Positions 38,801 through 49,979 of a DNA stretch of 64,000 bases are shown one piece after another. The position numbers and the translations under genes are program-made. The DNA lies in the NCBI RefSeq assembly GCF_030269925.1, contig NC_085128.1:3908501-3972500 (forward strand). Reading direction: 5' to 3'. This DNA comes from Bombyx mori. Taxonomy: Eukaryota; Arthropoda; Insecta; Lepidoptera; Bombycidae. The notes below the pieces were generated by a model. That model did no database searches, was not told the DNA's origin, and saw only the letters and a program-made list of their open reading frames with translations. Numbering within the stretch: the first letter of the stretch is position 1; every line of letters starts with the position of its first letter.

Positions 38801-38846
38801 CCCAACCACTTATCCAAAAGTCGTCGAAGAATTTATTCTTACATGA
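35823..38846 (+). CDS. NF-YB: NF-YB, CCAAT-binding factor B subunit, 5 exons
   Basis: The histone-fold subunit dimerises with NF-YC and then recruits NF-YA to bind CCAAT boxes in the nucleus. Exons: 35823-35919, 36098-36219, 37123-37335, 38076-38118, 38731-38846 (591 nt, 196 aa); phases agree throughout. Exons 2-3 encode the whole conserved core, from [20 protein letters not shown] through [13 protein letters not shown] and [20 protein letters not shown] to [10 protein letters not shown]. The N-terminus is acidic. The C-terminus after the core (VTINKLNK... ending VVEEFILT) is not recognisable and rests only on splice sites and phase. An alternative terminal exon exists at 37561-37620. A degenerate Bm1 sits in the last intron. 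Confidence 0.93.
36425..36545 (-). mobile_element. Bm1 SINE, very degenerate
   Basis: TTTTTACTGGAACTCATTGA and TTATCTTGAGGTTATGATGT are the recognisable parts. Confidence 0.4.
36555..36700 (+). mobile_element. decayed internal jockey fragment
   Basis: Matches the jockey segment encoding [10 protein letters not shown]...[13 protein letters not shown], with stops. In NF-YB intron 2. Confidence 0.55.
37561..37620 (+). CDS. NF-YB: possible alternative last exon of NF-YB
   Basis: After the acceptor AAATTTCAG, exactly 20 codons ([11 protein letters not shown] ... KFKR) run in the phase left by exon 3 and end in TAA. The same stretch also has a donor (AAAAG|GTAAAA), but splicing on to 38076 would hit a stop, and splicing to 38731 would give a short basic tail. 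It may be an alternative 3' end or fortuitous. Confidence 0.3.
   Translation, partial: CNCEHDQYNLLNTPGKFKR
38305..38610 (-). mobile_element. Bm1 SINE, old and degenerate
   Basis: Both the GTTAAGTGGTTAATGATGCC body and the CCTTAAGGCCACGATGACC head are recognisable. NF-YB intron 4. Confidence 0.65.
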
Positions 38847-38862
38847 TTAAGATTGTAGCGAT

Positions 38863-38868
38863 ATTAAA
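38863..38868 (+). terminator. poly(A) signal variant for NF-YB
   Basis: ATTAAA 17 bases after the stop codon, followed by a GT-rich stretch (GAATGTGTGATCG, then TTATGTTGGTTT). No AATAAA is closer. Confidence 0.45.
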
Positions 38869-39674
38869 ATATTCTTTATGAGAATGTGTGATCGTATTAT
38901 GTTGGTTTATTTTAAAATCGATCACAGTATTATTTTACTGAAGACAGAAAGGTTAAAAAATTAATTAAGAAGATTGTAGGGGATACATTGATCTCTTAGA
39001 CAAAATATACAAAAGGATACATGAAACATGCTTGGAGGAACTTGGCATCCAATATTTTGAGAAGCATATAGAGACCAAAGTCTTATTGAAACATTCGAGT
39101 TATTGTTTGTTACAAAGCTATTGAGATTCTGTTCGCTGACCATAACAAACTGACGTACTATGAGGAAATTCACTAAAACTAAGAGAATACTGCTATAAGA
39201 ACAGGCTCGACAGATTCCACAAATCTCAAGAACCACATGCATCTGCTTATTAAGTTAAGAATATAAATAAGAATGTTAATCTAGGTACGGGATATCTGTT
39301 ATAGCATAATTAGGATATAGGTAAACTGAAAAAACAACTAGAATACAAAAATGTATTTGGTGTAAGTCGTACTAATCAATCCGGAACGCACAACTGCCCT
39401 GCGGCAGAAATTGCCGGGGTGTTGGTGCTTACCGGGATACGTTCAGTTCGTTCTACCCCCCAGCGATTTTATTCAGGTCATGAGCCATGACAAATACGAG
39501 TTCGGTGACTCCGCATATCGATTCGAAATGATATCGTTATCGATTTTAAAATAAGTCTTTTTGGAAAAAATAAATTATGATATAGCTGGTAGTTTGTGGT
39601 TAAATGTACTTTAGATTATGTAATGTCAAAAATAAAATATTTTCAGTAATTTTTTTTTTATTTCGTACACTTCT

Positions 39675-39680
39675 TTTATT
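39675..39680 (-). terminator. poly(A) signal candidate for the ABCG gene
   Basis: AATAAA on the minus strand about 110 bases after the stop. A second AATAAA overlaps the stop codon itself (39789-39794) and seems too close to be the main signal. Confidence 0.4.
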
Positions 39681-39789
39681 CTGAATGCAATTATTTTTTA
39701 ACAGTTTTTAAAAAATATATTTTTTAAATAGTATATTGTATCGTACACAAAATTAAAATCTATATAATTATTTGAAAAAAAAATATGTT

Positions 39790-42700
39790 TTATTCTCTGA
39801 ATTTATCGGTTATGTAGCTAGGCAGAGGCATCAGATACAGGAATTTGTTGAAAATCATAATACCGACGGAGAATGCAAACGACACGCCGAGATTGAAATT
39901 TAAATTGAAGTCTCCCGCTAAGTTAATGTCCCCCGTGAAAGTTTTCGACGTGAATCGTTCAGTCAAGAATGCCTTCCCGCTGGCGTATCTGCAGTTAGCG
40001 TTGGAATTCGTGTTTAAACTCGACGAGGTCTGAATGAGGCTGGTGATGCCCGTGCAATTCTCGTGGTCGCTGTAGGGCAGAATGTTGAAGGTCGGTTGCT
40101 TGAAGACGGTCCGGTGGAGGAAGATCGAGGCGTAACGTGTGTGCGTTATGTAAGTTAAGTAGTGGAGCCAGTCTTCGAAGCCTTTGTAGGATCTGCGGAT
40201 AATATTATCTCGATTTAGAATCGATTTTATAAATAACGATTATTATTTGGGTTATTCCTTGAAAGAATGTCAAATAAATACGAAGAATTAAGTTTCGTTT
40301 TATACACACATTATATCGAGAAGTGAAAGGTTATTTGGTTTAAGCGATATTTTTGCAACTTTACAGGAGCACCATTTAAAGTTTAGAATTTGGAAAAAAT
40401 ATCATAAAAAAAACGCTTCTTTAGCTGTTTGAATGGGGTAAACGTAATTAAAGTGTGGCGGTAGCCATCAGAGAATACAAGATATTTGACAGATGCCTGA
40501 ATCTCGCTTACATTTTCAAGATAAGCTTGCATATATATACCTACAAGTTCTAAACAACAACATTCAGCATTCCCGATCCTGCGGACAGAATGGAAAGCAG
40601 TCGACGTTGCCCCAAACACGTCATTTCGGATCCTCCCGATCCACTAACGGTGCTTTTAGGTACCTCAAGCACCGGTCATCGTTCTCGCCAAACCCGTCGC
40701 TTGCGACAAAGGGCGTGACTAGTAAAGTAACCCATAGACACAGTCCATTGAGTTTCTCGCCGGATCTTCTCAGTGGGTCGCGTTTCCGATCCGGTGGTAG
40801 ATTCTGGGAAGCACTACTCTTGCTAGAGCCAGTGTTGGCAACATTTTCGGTTTGAGCCCCGTGAGCTCATCTACACGTTAAGGTGAAGCTATATTAACCT
40901 CTCAAGTCTATCAGCATAAGCAGGAAAATAAAAGATAATGAATGAATCCTCTACCTTAACACTCCACTGGCGAGCATGACGTAAATGCAAGTGATGTACA
41001 AGTTGACAATGGCGGCGTTCAGTCCGTTCTTAACGAATACCATGATCGCGATCGCTTGTTGTTCCGCGTAAATATACGACGACCACAGCACCAACGAGAA
41101 GTGAATGTAGTCCAACGATTCCGAAATGTCGGCCAAGATCCTTGAACGCAAAAATTTACAGTAAACGATAAATATCTCACTGAAGGGACAGTATGAGCAC
41201 TGAGTCTCTCTGGGGTTAAGTGGCTAAAAGGGGCCATTGATGTCATAATATCAACATTATCGCAGATTGAGAAGCGAAGTTGAAATATCCGATTTATTTA
41301 AAAACAACAATCCCACGATTCGGCTGTTCAACAACAGGAGGTAGTATCACTTTTTGGAGTCTTTTATTTAATATTAGGTGTCTTTAGTCAGAATAATATT
41401 CGATTACTTAGGTAAATTACTGGTGGTAGGACCTCTTGTGAGCCCGTGCGGGTAGGTACCACCACTCTGCCTATTTCTGCCGTGAAGCAGTAATGCGTTT
41501 CGATTTGAAGGGCGGGGCAGCCGTCGTAACTACACATGAGACATTTGAACTTATATCTCGAGGTATGTGGCGCATTTACGTTGCAGATGTCTATGGGTTC
41601 CAGTAACCACTTAACACTAAGTGGGCTGTGAGCTCGTCCGACCCATCTAAGCAATAAAAAAAAATCCAATAATAGGATTGCTGTGTGAAATAATTTCAGA
41701 AAATATTTAATAAGGCTCACGGGTAAATAATTGCAGCCGAAGCGAACGAAGTGATACATGAAAATGGCAACGAAACTATATTCCAAGACAGAAGTAAACT
41801 GGCGCCGCTGTAATGTCCCTCCTGGGACTCTTCATAGTACCGAGTTCTGTAAGGACCGTCTGAAAAGAGTTTTAATCTGTTCATCAAATTACGATTACAA
41901 CAATAATACTAAAATATTTGAAGTCAAGAGGTTATTGAAGTCGCCGTGGCTTAAAGGATAAGACGCCCGGTGCAACCTTATCAAGCGATGCATCGGTCCA
42001 ATCGGTCGGCAGGTACCAATTTTTCTGATGAAATACGTACTTTAAAATTGTTCACGATTTACTTCCACGGTCAAGGAATAACATCGTGTAATAAAAATTA
42101 TATTATATTATAATTATAATATTAAATTACAATTTTGCGTAATTACTGGTGGTAGGACGTCTTGTGAGTGCACGAGTAGGTACCACCACCCTGCCTATTT
42201 CTGTCGTAAAGCAGTAATGCGTTTCGGTTTGAAGGGTACGGCAGCCGTTGTAGTGTTAAAACTGAGACTTAGAACTTATGACTGGAGGTAGGTGGCGGCA
42301 TTTACGTCGTAAGTGTCTATGGGCGCCGATAACCACTTAACAGCAGGTGACGTGAGCTCGCTCATCTAAGCAATAAAAAAAGAAAAGAAAAAATGTCAAC
42401 TGTGGGTTTTAAAAACGTCTTTCACGTTTTAAAAACGTCTGCCGCGAGGGAGACGAGGGTTCGAGAACTGTATCTCAGAGAGTTAGCAGAGTCATCTAAT
42501 AGATATTTATTTATGTATATTTTTATATGAATATAGTTATGTATTTGTATTTATTGAAGTACGAGTATTTGTATCATAATATAAATATTATGTATGCTAT
42601 TTATATACATATGTTTAAGTAATATCACTATAACACTACACATACCAAAGTTCATCTCTGTACTGCCCTAAGGTAGACTGTCAGAGAATGCCTATTGTAT

Positions 42701-43613
42701 TAAGTCCGCCTTTATACTGTCAAGTATATAAAGTTATAAATAAATATTGTGGTTTCTGGTTAAACAATGTTTAAACAGTTTGAACGTTAAACAGCGGTAG
42801 GCAGCGACTTGGCTCTGCCCCTTGCATTGCTGAAGTCCATGGGCGACGGTAACCACTCACCATCAGGTGGGCCGTATGCCCGTCTGCTTACAAAGGCAAT
42901 AAAAAAAAAAAAACAATTGAGATGTAGACCTTACCTATCTAAATGGCTAGAGACTGATTGTGATTAACGTTGATTGCCACTGAACTTATTCACTTATGTA
43001 CGCAATAGAAAAATGCTTCATCACGAGTTAATGCTAAGCGGCTAACAATACACTAAACATTGCACTTACAAAGACAAATCGTGTTCATAATGCTGACAAA
43101 ATAAGTTCCGACCATTGCGTTGAAGATTAAACCGCTTTTAGTAATGAAAGCCCGTTGATAATCCTGGAAAAAACATGTGTTATTCCACTCGATGCGTGTA
43201 AATTGTTTTATGAGTTTTTTTAAACTAAACAAATCTAATAATGCGTGAGCTAGATACATTAGCGTTTCTCGTCAAACACTTATTTAAAAAGAATAAAATT
43301 TCCTTTGAAATTAAGCTCCCTTTGAGCCTATTTGTCCGAATAAAGAGATGAAGTAATATTATTAAGTACTATTATTATTACTAATATTAATAATATTAAT
43401 TGGATCTAAATGACCGCATTACGCGCTAAAATAAAGTTGCATGTGGCCACATGGGTAAAAAAAAGTTCTAAGTGTAGGTGGGTGTATATGCGTACCTTTG
43501 CCTCGTTGTAGAAAATCCAAAGTATGAAAAAATATATCGGTAAACAAAGAAGTCTCATAAACATTTGCTTGAATCCGTGTTTGTTAAGATTGAATATTGT
43601 AGCTAGAGTCCGT
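39790..43613 (-). CDS. ABCG8-like: membrane domain exons 9-13
   Basis: Exons 9-13 carry the hydrophobic segments: a Leu/Ile/Phe-rich helix in exon 9 (RLLCLPIYFFILWIFYNE), further helices in exons 10-12 (GLIFNAMVGTYFVSIMNTI; IHFSLVLWSSYIYAEQQ; NLYITCIYVMLASGVLR), then a Cys-containing extracellular loop (DHENCTGITS ... ANCRYASGK) and a last helix in exon 13, ending ITDKFRE. The loop position before the final helix matches the ABCG family, where it often carries disulphides. Confidence 0.88.
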
Positions 43614-46600
43614 CTGGAAATATGTAGAGGTGAAACAAATAATTATTATAAATATTAAACAATACAATACATATTATACAATAAAGTGGGTTTGTTGCTT
43701 TATGATCGCAACCAGCCCAGAGAGTACAAAATAGACATCAGGTGAAAACTTTCAACTTAATAATATATTATAAGTCTCTTTTTGTTAGCATTTTAAATAT
43801 GCTTTTATTAGATTAACTTACATCTATCAATGTTTTAATCTAAATGTAATTTTAACAAATCTTAATAAGTACGATTAAATTGAAAATTTGCACACGTATG
43901 CAGGAGTAATTTTAAGACAATTAGTCTGACCTATTATTGCAACCAGGATAAAAATAGAAATTTTTTTCCGTTTTTATACTACTTTATTATTATTAGTGAA
44001 TTCGCTTTTTCAACATCTGCCTGGACGCTTCAGAAGGCCTGTCAACTCAAGGCAATCATGGTTGTAGTTACTACTACATCGCAATCGCGACCTGCATAGA
44101 AGATTCGGCGAAACACTTGCCTGACTGGTAACTTCAAAGCCTTTTTTTTTAAATTGCCTTTGTAGGCAGACGAGCACACGGCCCACCTGATGGTGAGTGG
44201 TTACCGTCGCCCATGGACTTCAGCAATGCCAGGGGCAGAGCCAAGCCGCTGCCTACCGCTTAATACTCTCCACAAGCCTCGTTTCAAGAAGGACATGTCA
44301 TAGCGCTCGGGAAGCGCCGTGGAGGGGAGCTCATTCCATAGCCGGATGGTACGTGGCAAAAAAGACCTCTGGAAACGCACTGTGGATGACCGCAGTGGCT
44401 CCAGGTAGTATGGATGGAACTCTACTCCGGTGGCGGGCGGTGCGTTGATAAAAAGGAGATGAAGGGATCATCTCAAACAATTCCTCAGAGCATTCCCCAT
44501 GGAACATACGGTACAAAATATAGAGGGAACCGAAGTCCCTCCGCTGACCCAGAGGTTCCAAACGATCCGTGAGAATGGGATTATCGACAATCCAAACGAG
44601 CCTTCGACGAGTTCGGTGAATTGTGCTTTTCACCTACTGGCTTTAGTACTAGTGCCACTGAACCAATATGGCAATTAATATTATTAATATTGCTTAAATA
44701 CTTACAAGTACAACATCCACACTGTCTTAAATCCGCCAGGCTTCCCATAGTTCATTTGTACTTTATTAGGGTTTACGATACGATTGTTTTCATGAAGGTT
44801 CCCCTGCATGATGGCTTGCCCTTCGATCTTAAATTTCTCGACCAGCGCCGCGATCTGGTGGTTTGATTCAATGAAGCGCTCCCGTGATCTCCTATCAACG
44901 GTGGAGAGGCACACTGCGGAAGATTACGATTTAAGTTTCAACTTGTTGAACAATTTTAGTGTACTTGCAAAAGTTATTTTTACTAATTATAAACTAACTG
45001 ATTTAAAGTGGAACAAGTGAACAAAGTAAAATAAATGTTCTTGTGTAACAAATGCACGTTAACGCTTACAATAGTATTATGGGTATAATTATAATTTGTT
45101 AGATCTAGTAAGTAAATGAATTGTTTGTATATCACGCTAAAACAATTACTAAACTTTTCCCGGACGTAGATTGAACTTATCCGGTCCATTGGTGAGAGTT
45201 ATAGGCAAATGGATGCTTATAAATAAATTACAAATAAAACGAGAAACACATATTATGATAGTACATTCATAATTGACTGTGAAAGCACTTACGGTAGTAC
45301 ATGAGCGGGTTTTCTAACTGTGGACACGGGAACCCGATGCTGCCGAAGTAGTCAAGCAAGTTCCTCGTTGGTCCCGCGTATACTACATCCCCGAGGCATA
45401 GATACACCACCCGGTCCAGGAATGGGAATACATCTGGGGACGGAATAAGTTATCTTAATTGGGCACATAGTAGCATGAAAATACCTTTTTTTGCCGTGGC
45501 CTAAAGGATAAGGCACCCGGTGCATTCGTATGTAGCGATGCACCGGTATTCGAATCCGAGAATTATTTTAATTATTTGCAAGGAGTTTTCGAACTATACC
45601 CCCGCCGGACACTGCAACAGTGTACTTGGTTAGAATTATCTACCTCCATTTATGTATCTAATACACATACAAAAGTTTGAGAGCCGCCGTAATGTAAAGA
45701 TCGGTTCAAAGAAATTTCCGTAAATTAAGAATGGTACAAATGTAATTCAAAAAGATTCTTATAATCAAAAGTCGAGATCTGTTTTCGTTGATATCCCACC
45801 TGATCTAGGCTTTTCCATTGTGAGTATGATAGCGGTCCCGTATTTTTTAGCGGCATTCGATAATATTGAGATAACAAGATATGTGTTGAGAGGATCCAAA
45901 TCCCATGTCGGCTCATCCAGTAATAATATAACTGTAACAAAAAATGTTAATCAAAGATACACAACATCACATTCAATAGTAGGTAGCGACCTGGCTCTGC
46001 ATAAACATGTACTAAAAGCTCTTATAATTATGGCTCTTATCCGACTACGATGGGGCAACGCAAAGCAGCCGTCGCCCGAATCATGTCTTGTCGGATCACC
46101 CGGATTCACTCTCGGTGCTTTTAAGCCTCTCAAGCAACAGTCACCGTTCTCCTCGAAGTTGTCGATTACGGCGAAGAATTCAATGAGCGAACTAACCCAC
46201 TGACACAGCCCACTGAGTTTCTCGCCGTATCTTCTCAGAGGGTCGCGATTCCGATCCCGTGGTAGATTCTGCGAAGCACTACTCTAGCTAGGGCTATTGT
46301 TAGCAAATTTTCTGAGTTTGAACCCGTGTGCTCACCTACCCGTCAAGGCGTAGCTGGAACGGCCTCTCAGGCTGCCAGCAAATAGGTAGGAAAATGGCAG
46401 TTAAGCTAGTCAATCAATTAAGTTAAACGCATCAATTAGGTACTCACTGGGATCACGAATCAATTGCACTCCAATAACTAGTCTTCTGTATTCGCTTTTG
46501 GTTAAATTTGTGACGCATTTGTTCGCAACCTGTGCAAAATTATTGTCAACGCTCAAATATATTGCTATATAATATAATATTTACTTGTTACTGAACAGTA

Positions 46601-49600
46601 GAATAAAAAAATGTATTTTAAAAGAGAAATGCCAGCATCACCTGCGAGAGAGCCATGTCAGCCATCACTTGTTTCACTTTCGATGACTTCAAATACCCTG
46701 AAATCTAAACGAATAAAGCATTGTGAAATAGTGTGACTTTACTTTTAGATTTAACATGTAAATGAAACCTTTTGAATAAATTAACGTTTTATTTTACGAA
46801 GTAGCCTTTTTAAGTGTCAATATTGTCGTCGTTGGTTGTAGTTGTAGAACCACGGACCATTGTCTTATTTACATGCAGATAAAAGGTAATTTATCGTAAT
46901 GGTAATATTCACTGTGACTATTTGTGAAACGGAATACGGACGGAATCGAATAAGGAATTTTGCAATAATTTAGATATAAATTAGGGAAGGAGCCCAGTAT
47001 TGAACTTGCGATCAGTCCCATTTAAGACATGCGAGTTTAACTCTATGGGTAAGGTTAGCTTTGCACACGAAGACACGGAAAATGTTGACTTAGTATCGAA
47101 TACAGAGTGTAATTTAATTCAAGTCTAGGCTCGCAACATTTAAGAAGCGTTTGTACCGGGAAAGACGGAGACAAAATAATGGCCACTGATGGAGTGGAAA
47201 GTCTAACCAAATTCACATCAGAAATTCGATTCCACTGTCTGTGATGCTCGTTCCATTTTTTTTTATTGCTTAGATGGGTGGATGAGCTCACAGCCCACCT
47301 GGTGTTAAGTGGTTACTGGAGCCCATAGACATCTAGAACCTAAATGCGCAACCCACCTTGAGATATAAGTTCTAAGGTCTCAAGTATAGTTACAACGGCT
47401 GCTCCACCCTTCGAACCGAAACGCATTACTGCTTCACGGCAGAAATAGGCAGGGTGGTGGTACCCACCCACGCGGACTCACAAGAGGTCCTACCACCAGT
47501 AAGAACAAATCGTGAGAACAAAAGTTAGGAGTGGCCACGACCAATGTAGGAGGACTTACCTTAGTAAGTGATAAGGCCAATGTCTGCTGAACGCTCAGTC
47601 CTGGCAGCAGTCTTGTCGAGTGTCGAACCAAAGCGCAGTTGATGTTGAACTGTTCCTCTTCTAAGGGTACGCCTTCGAGTAGCACGTGGCCTTTTGACGG
47701 CACGCGACGAGCTATCACGTCTAGGAGGGCGCGTTTACCGCTACCTGTGTATAGATCAACAATTAGGAGGAGAGAAGCGGGCCTCCTAAGAATATTTGAA
47801 TCGACAGTGTGACGGTAGGCAGCGGCTTGGCTCTGCCCCTGGCATTGCTGAGGTGGATAGGCTACGGTAAGGGCAATAAAAAAAACATAAGATATGCGAG
47901 GGAAGGGTGAGAGTCGAGAGATGACGTATGATAGGCCCGAATGGAGAAAGAGGACATGCATCGCCGACTCCAAATAGGGGGATAAAGGCAAGAAGTGTCT
48001 ACTGTGTATTATGATGATATTAAACCACCTTATGCAATTTTTATTTTATTTTATAGTAAAACTAGCTTTTGCCCGCGACTATTCGTCCGCGTGGAATAAT
48101 TCATAAATAATGCTTTATTTTAGAACAAATTTGGTTAGCATAAAAAACGTTATAGTGAGCCAACCTTAACATATAGACATATGGTGTCGCGGACTTTTTT
48201 TTTTAGATCTTTTAAGGGAAACAATTCTATCATACATTATTTTAACGAAACTTTAACAGTTTTTACAGCGCACGCAGCGGAAGCTCACAAAAGGGAAAAA
48301 TAATCCCGATTTTGAAACATCTTTATTGGTGCTCCGCTTGTATTGGTCTTAGCGTGATGTTATATCCTATAGCCTATAACCTATAGCCTTTCTCGATAAA
48401 TGGGCTATCTAACCCTGAAAGAATTTCTCAAATCGGACCAGTAGTTCCTGAGATTAGTGCGTTCAAACAAACACTCTTCAGCTTTATAATATTAGTATAG
48501 ATTATTTCTTTTATTAAACTCTTATTTTTATCGAGGGTACTTAGAAATAACAACTATACAATTTTATGAAGTACAACTGAAGTTACGTCACTAACCTTTA
48601 GATCCCAGTATGGCCGTGACTTCGCCGCTGTGTGTCGTGAAGGATACATCTTTAAGGATCACTCCTGTCTTCACGCCTCCAGTGAGACGTTGGAAGAAGC
48701 TGCCTGGTTCCACCTGAGAATCGGTTAATTTTTAACGAAAGAATCAGACGAAGAAATCGATGTTTCATGGATTCGCTGTTAGCGGTCTGGCTGGCTCCAT
48801 CGCGCCTCAGCGAATACAAATTAGAAAATTTCAACTACGCTTATTTCGGGCTTGCGTATTTCCTTACTGGTGGTAGGACTTCTTGTGAGTCCGCGCGGGT
48901 AGGTACCACCACCCCCCCCTATTTCTGCCGTGAAGCAGTAACGCGTTTCGGTTTGAAGGGTGGGGCAGCCGTTGTAACTATTCTGAGACCGTAGAAGTTA
49001 TATCTCAAGGTGGGTGGCGCATTTACGTTGTGGCTGTCTGTGGGCTCCAGTAACCACTTAACACCAGGTGGGCTATGAGCTCGCTCCAACCATCTAAGCA
49101 ATAAAAAAAATCTCGAGGTTTACATTAGATCCTCCAAACGAGTAAGTGAGCTAACGGGGCTTTAACCTGGCAAAATACAAGGATTGAAGAACTTCCTCTC
49201 ACAAAAGACATCAACGAGCTTAGACAGTTTCCCAAGGACACTTTACCTTAAACGTCAAATATAATAGTGACCCAAGACATAATTATTTCGCTAAAGCATT
49301 ATTTTAAGCAAGGAATCAATCAGTAGTAACGATAAGTAATCAAAAGCACTGTATTATTAATAAATATGTACCTCTTCAAAGCAAACAAAAAGAAAATGGC
49401 TTTTACCGATTCGTAAGTATTGTGACGGTTATGTCCATGTTATGTCTAACATCACGCGATACAGGCCTGTTTTAATGCGCTTTTTAAAGCTTAATGAGTA
49501 TCTATGTATGCAACTAAATCTTTTAACGTAATTTTCATAAACTCCAAGACGGTCGGTTAAATAAAAAATTGGTTTACGTATCAAATACATTAGAATACTA

Positions 49601-49979
49601 TCATTAATTCGTTCTTAGATCCTGACTAGATCGTAAGAAAATAGTCACTTTAATTTTTTGGCTAGCGGTGTCTTATTTAATTAATAATAAAGACTACTTT
49701 AGAAAATCACTAGCACCTGAGATCTTCTAAAATCGCGAACCGGTCCCTCGACCACTTAATTCAACTATTGCAGTTAGTGCCCAAATGAAAAAGATGACCC
49801 AGAATATTTCGACAACAACGCTTGCAAACGCACAACAACAAACCACAGTGAAAACAACACTGCGTTACTTAACTCAATAAAACGACACTATTCATTTAAA
49901 TTAAACTTTATATCTACAAACGAACCTGTCCCGAATGGAAAACGTTGCACAGCTCCAAAGTATAATCGCCACCGATCAT
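39790..49979 (-). CDS. ABCG half-transporter, ABCG8-like, 13 exons
   Basis: Membrane ABC half-transporter (nucleotide-binding domain first, then six-helix membrane domain) that must pair with another subunit. ABCG5/ABCG8 relatives export sterols or lipids; that substrate is inference here. Exons in gene order: 49926-49979, 48596-48713, 47560-47744, 46642-46704, 46448-46529, 45800-45931, 45293-45433, 44706-44913, 43496-43613, 43070-43163, 41721-41859, 40955-41140, 39790-40192. They total 1,923 nt (640 aa) with phases agreeing at every join. The ATG has an in-frame TGA two codons upstream. The STVDRRSRERF motif after the ATPase domain is what I associate with ABCG8. No partner subunit is visible up to the right end of the window, although mammalian ABCG5 and ABCG8 are head-to-head neighbours. 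Confidence 0.92.
40445..40930 (+). repeat. repeat family B, longest copy
   Basis: From GTGGCGGTAGCCATCAGAGA through CACTAACGGTGCTTTTAGGT, CGCCGGATCTTCTCAGTGGG and GTTTGAGCCCCGTGAGCTC to an A-rich end. Retroelement-like (A-tail, 5' truncation in other copies), with no coding frame seen. ABCG intron 12, ending about 25 bases from exon 12. Confidence 0.75.
41412..41665 (+). mobile_element. Bm1 SINE body
   Basis: Well preserved; ABCG intron 11, about 55 bases from exon 11. Confidence 0.85.
41937..42385 (+). mobile_element. Bm1 SINE, full length
   Basis: Head plus body plus A-tail; ABCG intron 10, less than 100 bases upstream of exon 11. Confidence 0.85.
42795..42915 (+). mobile_element. jockey 3' end
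   Basis: 3'UTR and A-tail only; ABCG intron 10. Confidence 0.65.
44145..44620 (-). mobile_element. jockey LINE 3' fragment
   Basis: The last 100 or so codons plus 3'UTR, with frame damage relative to the 30 kb copy. In the ABCG intron between exons 8 and 9, co-oriented with the gene. Confidence 0.8.
44706..49979 (-). CDS. ABCG8-like: nucleotide-binding domain exons 1-8
   Basis: Walker A reads GSKGSGKR (residues 55-62): the usual Ser/Thr after the lysine is Arg. The signature, normally LSGGE, reads LTKSE (149-153) within LTKSEYRRLVIGVQLIRDP. Walker B is intact (ILLLDEPT, D173 and E174), but the downstream D-loop region is WDLDPLN. A MEKPRSDVF stretch occupies the position of the H-loop HQPRSDIF, so the switch histidine is replaced by Glu. 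Exon 4 uses TTTAG|ATTTCAG; the nearer CAG would break the frame. Confidence 0.88.
45485..45562 (+). mobile_element. Bm1 tRNA-derived head only
   Basis: GCCGTGGCCTAAAGGATAAGG through GGTATTCGAATCCGAG, with no body. It is a SINE head rather than a tRNA gene: no cloverleaf 3' half follows. ABCG intron 6. Confidence 0.7.
46060..46395 (+). repeat. repeat family B, diverged
   Basis: ABCG intron 5, ending about 50 bases from exon 5. Confidence 0.65.
47262..47505 (-). mobile_element. Bm1 SINE body
   Basis: Well preserved; ABCG intron 3, about 55 bases from exon 3. Confidence 0.85.
47812..47885 (+). mobile_element. jockey 3' end, internally deleted
   Basis: GTAGGCAGCGGCTTGGCTC box followed directly by GGGCAATAAAAAAA. 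About 40 bases of the usual 3'UTR are missing. ABCG intron 2. Confidence 0.55.
48060..48502. repeat. repeat C-like degenerate copy
   Basis: AACTAGCTTTTGCCCGCGAC to TTATAATATTAGTATAGATT with CAAATCGGACCAGTAGTTCC inside. ABCG intron 2. Confidence 0.5.
48863..49110 (+). mobile_element. Bm1 SINE body
   Basis: Has a C-run (ACCACCCCCCCCTATT); ABCG intron 1. Confidence 0.85.

Larger units (their letters stand above)
38847..39789. other. convergent intergenic spacer NF-YB / ABCG
   Basis: AT-rich. It holds a degenerate Bm1-like piece near 39385-39475 (tgccctgcggcagaaatt and following). An open antisense frame at 38961-39242 has no recognisable domain. No other gene seen. Confidence 0.5.

Noticed and set aside
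38961..39242. 93-residue antisense ORF between NF-YB and ABCG
   Set aside because: No domain, no splice context, hydrophobic composition expected from AT-rich DNA; the opposite strand also has a partly open frame, so the evidence is undecided.
45485..45562. tRNA gene
   Set aside because: tRNA-like box A and box B come from the Bm1 head; no 3' acceptor half or terminator follows.
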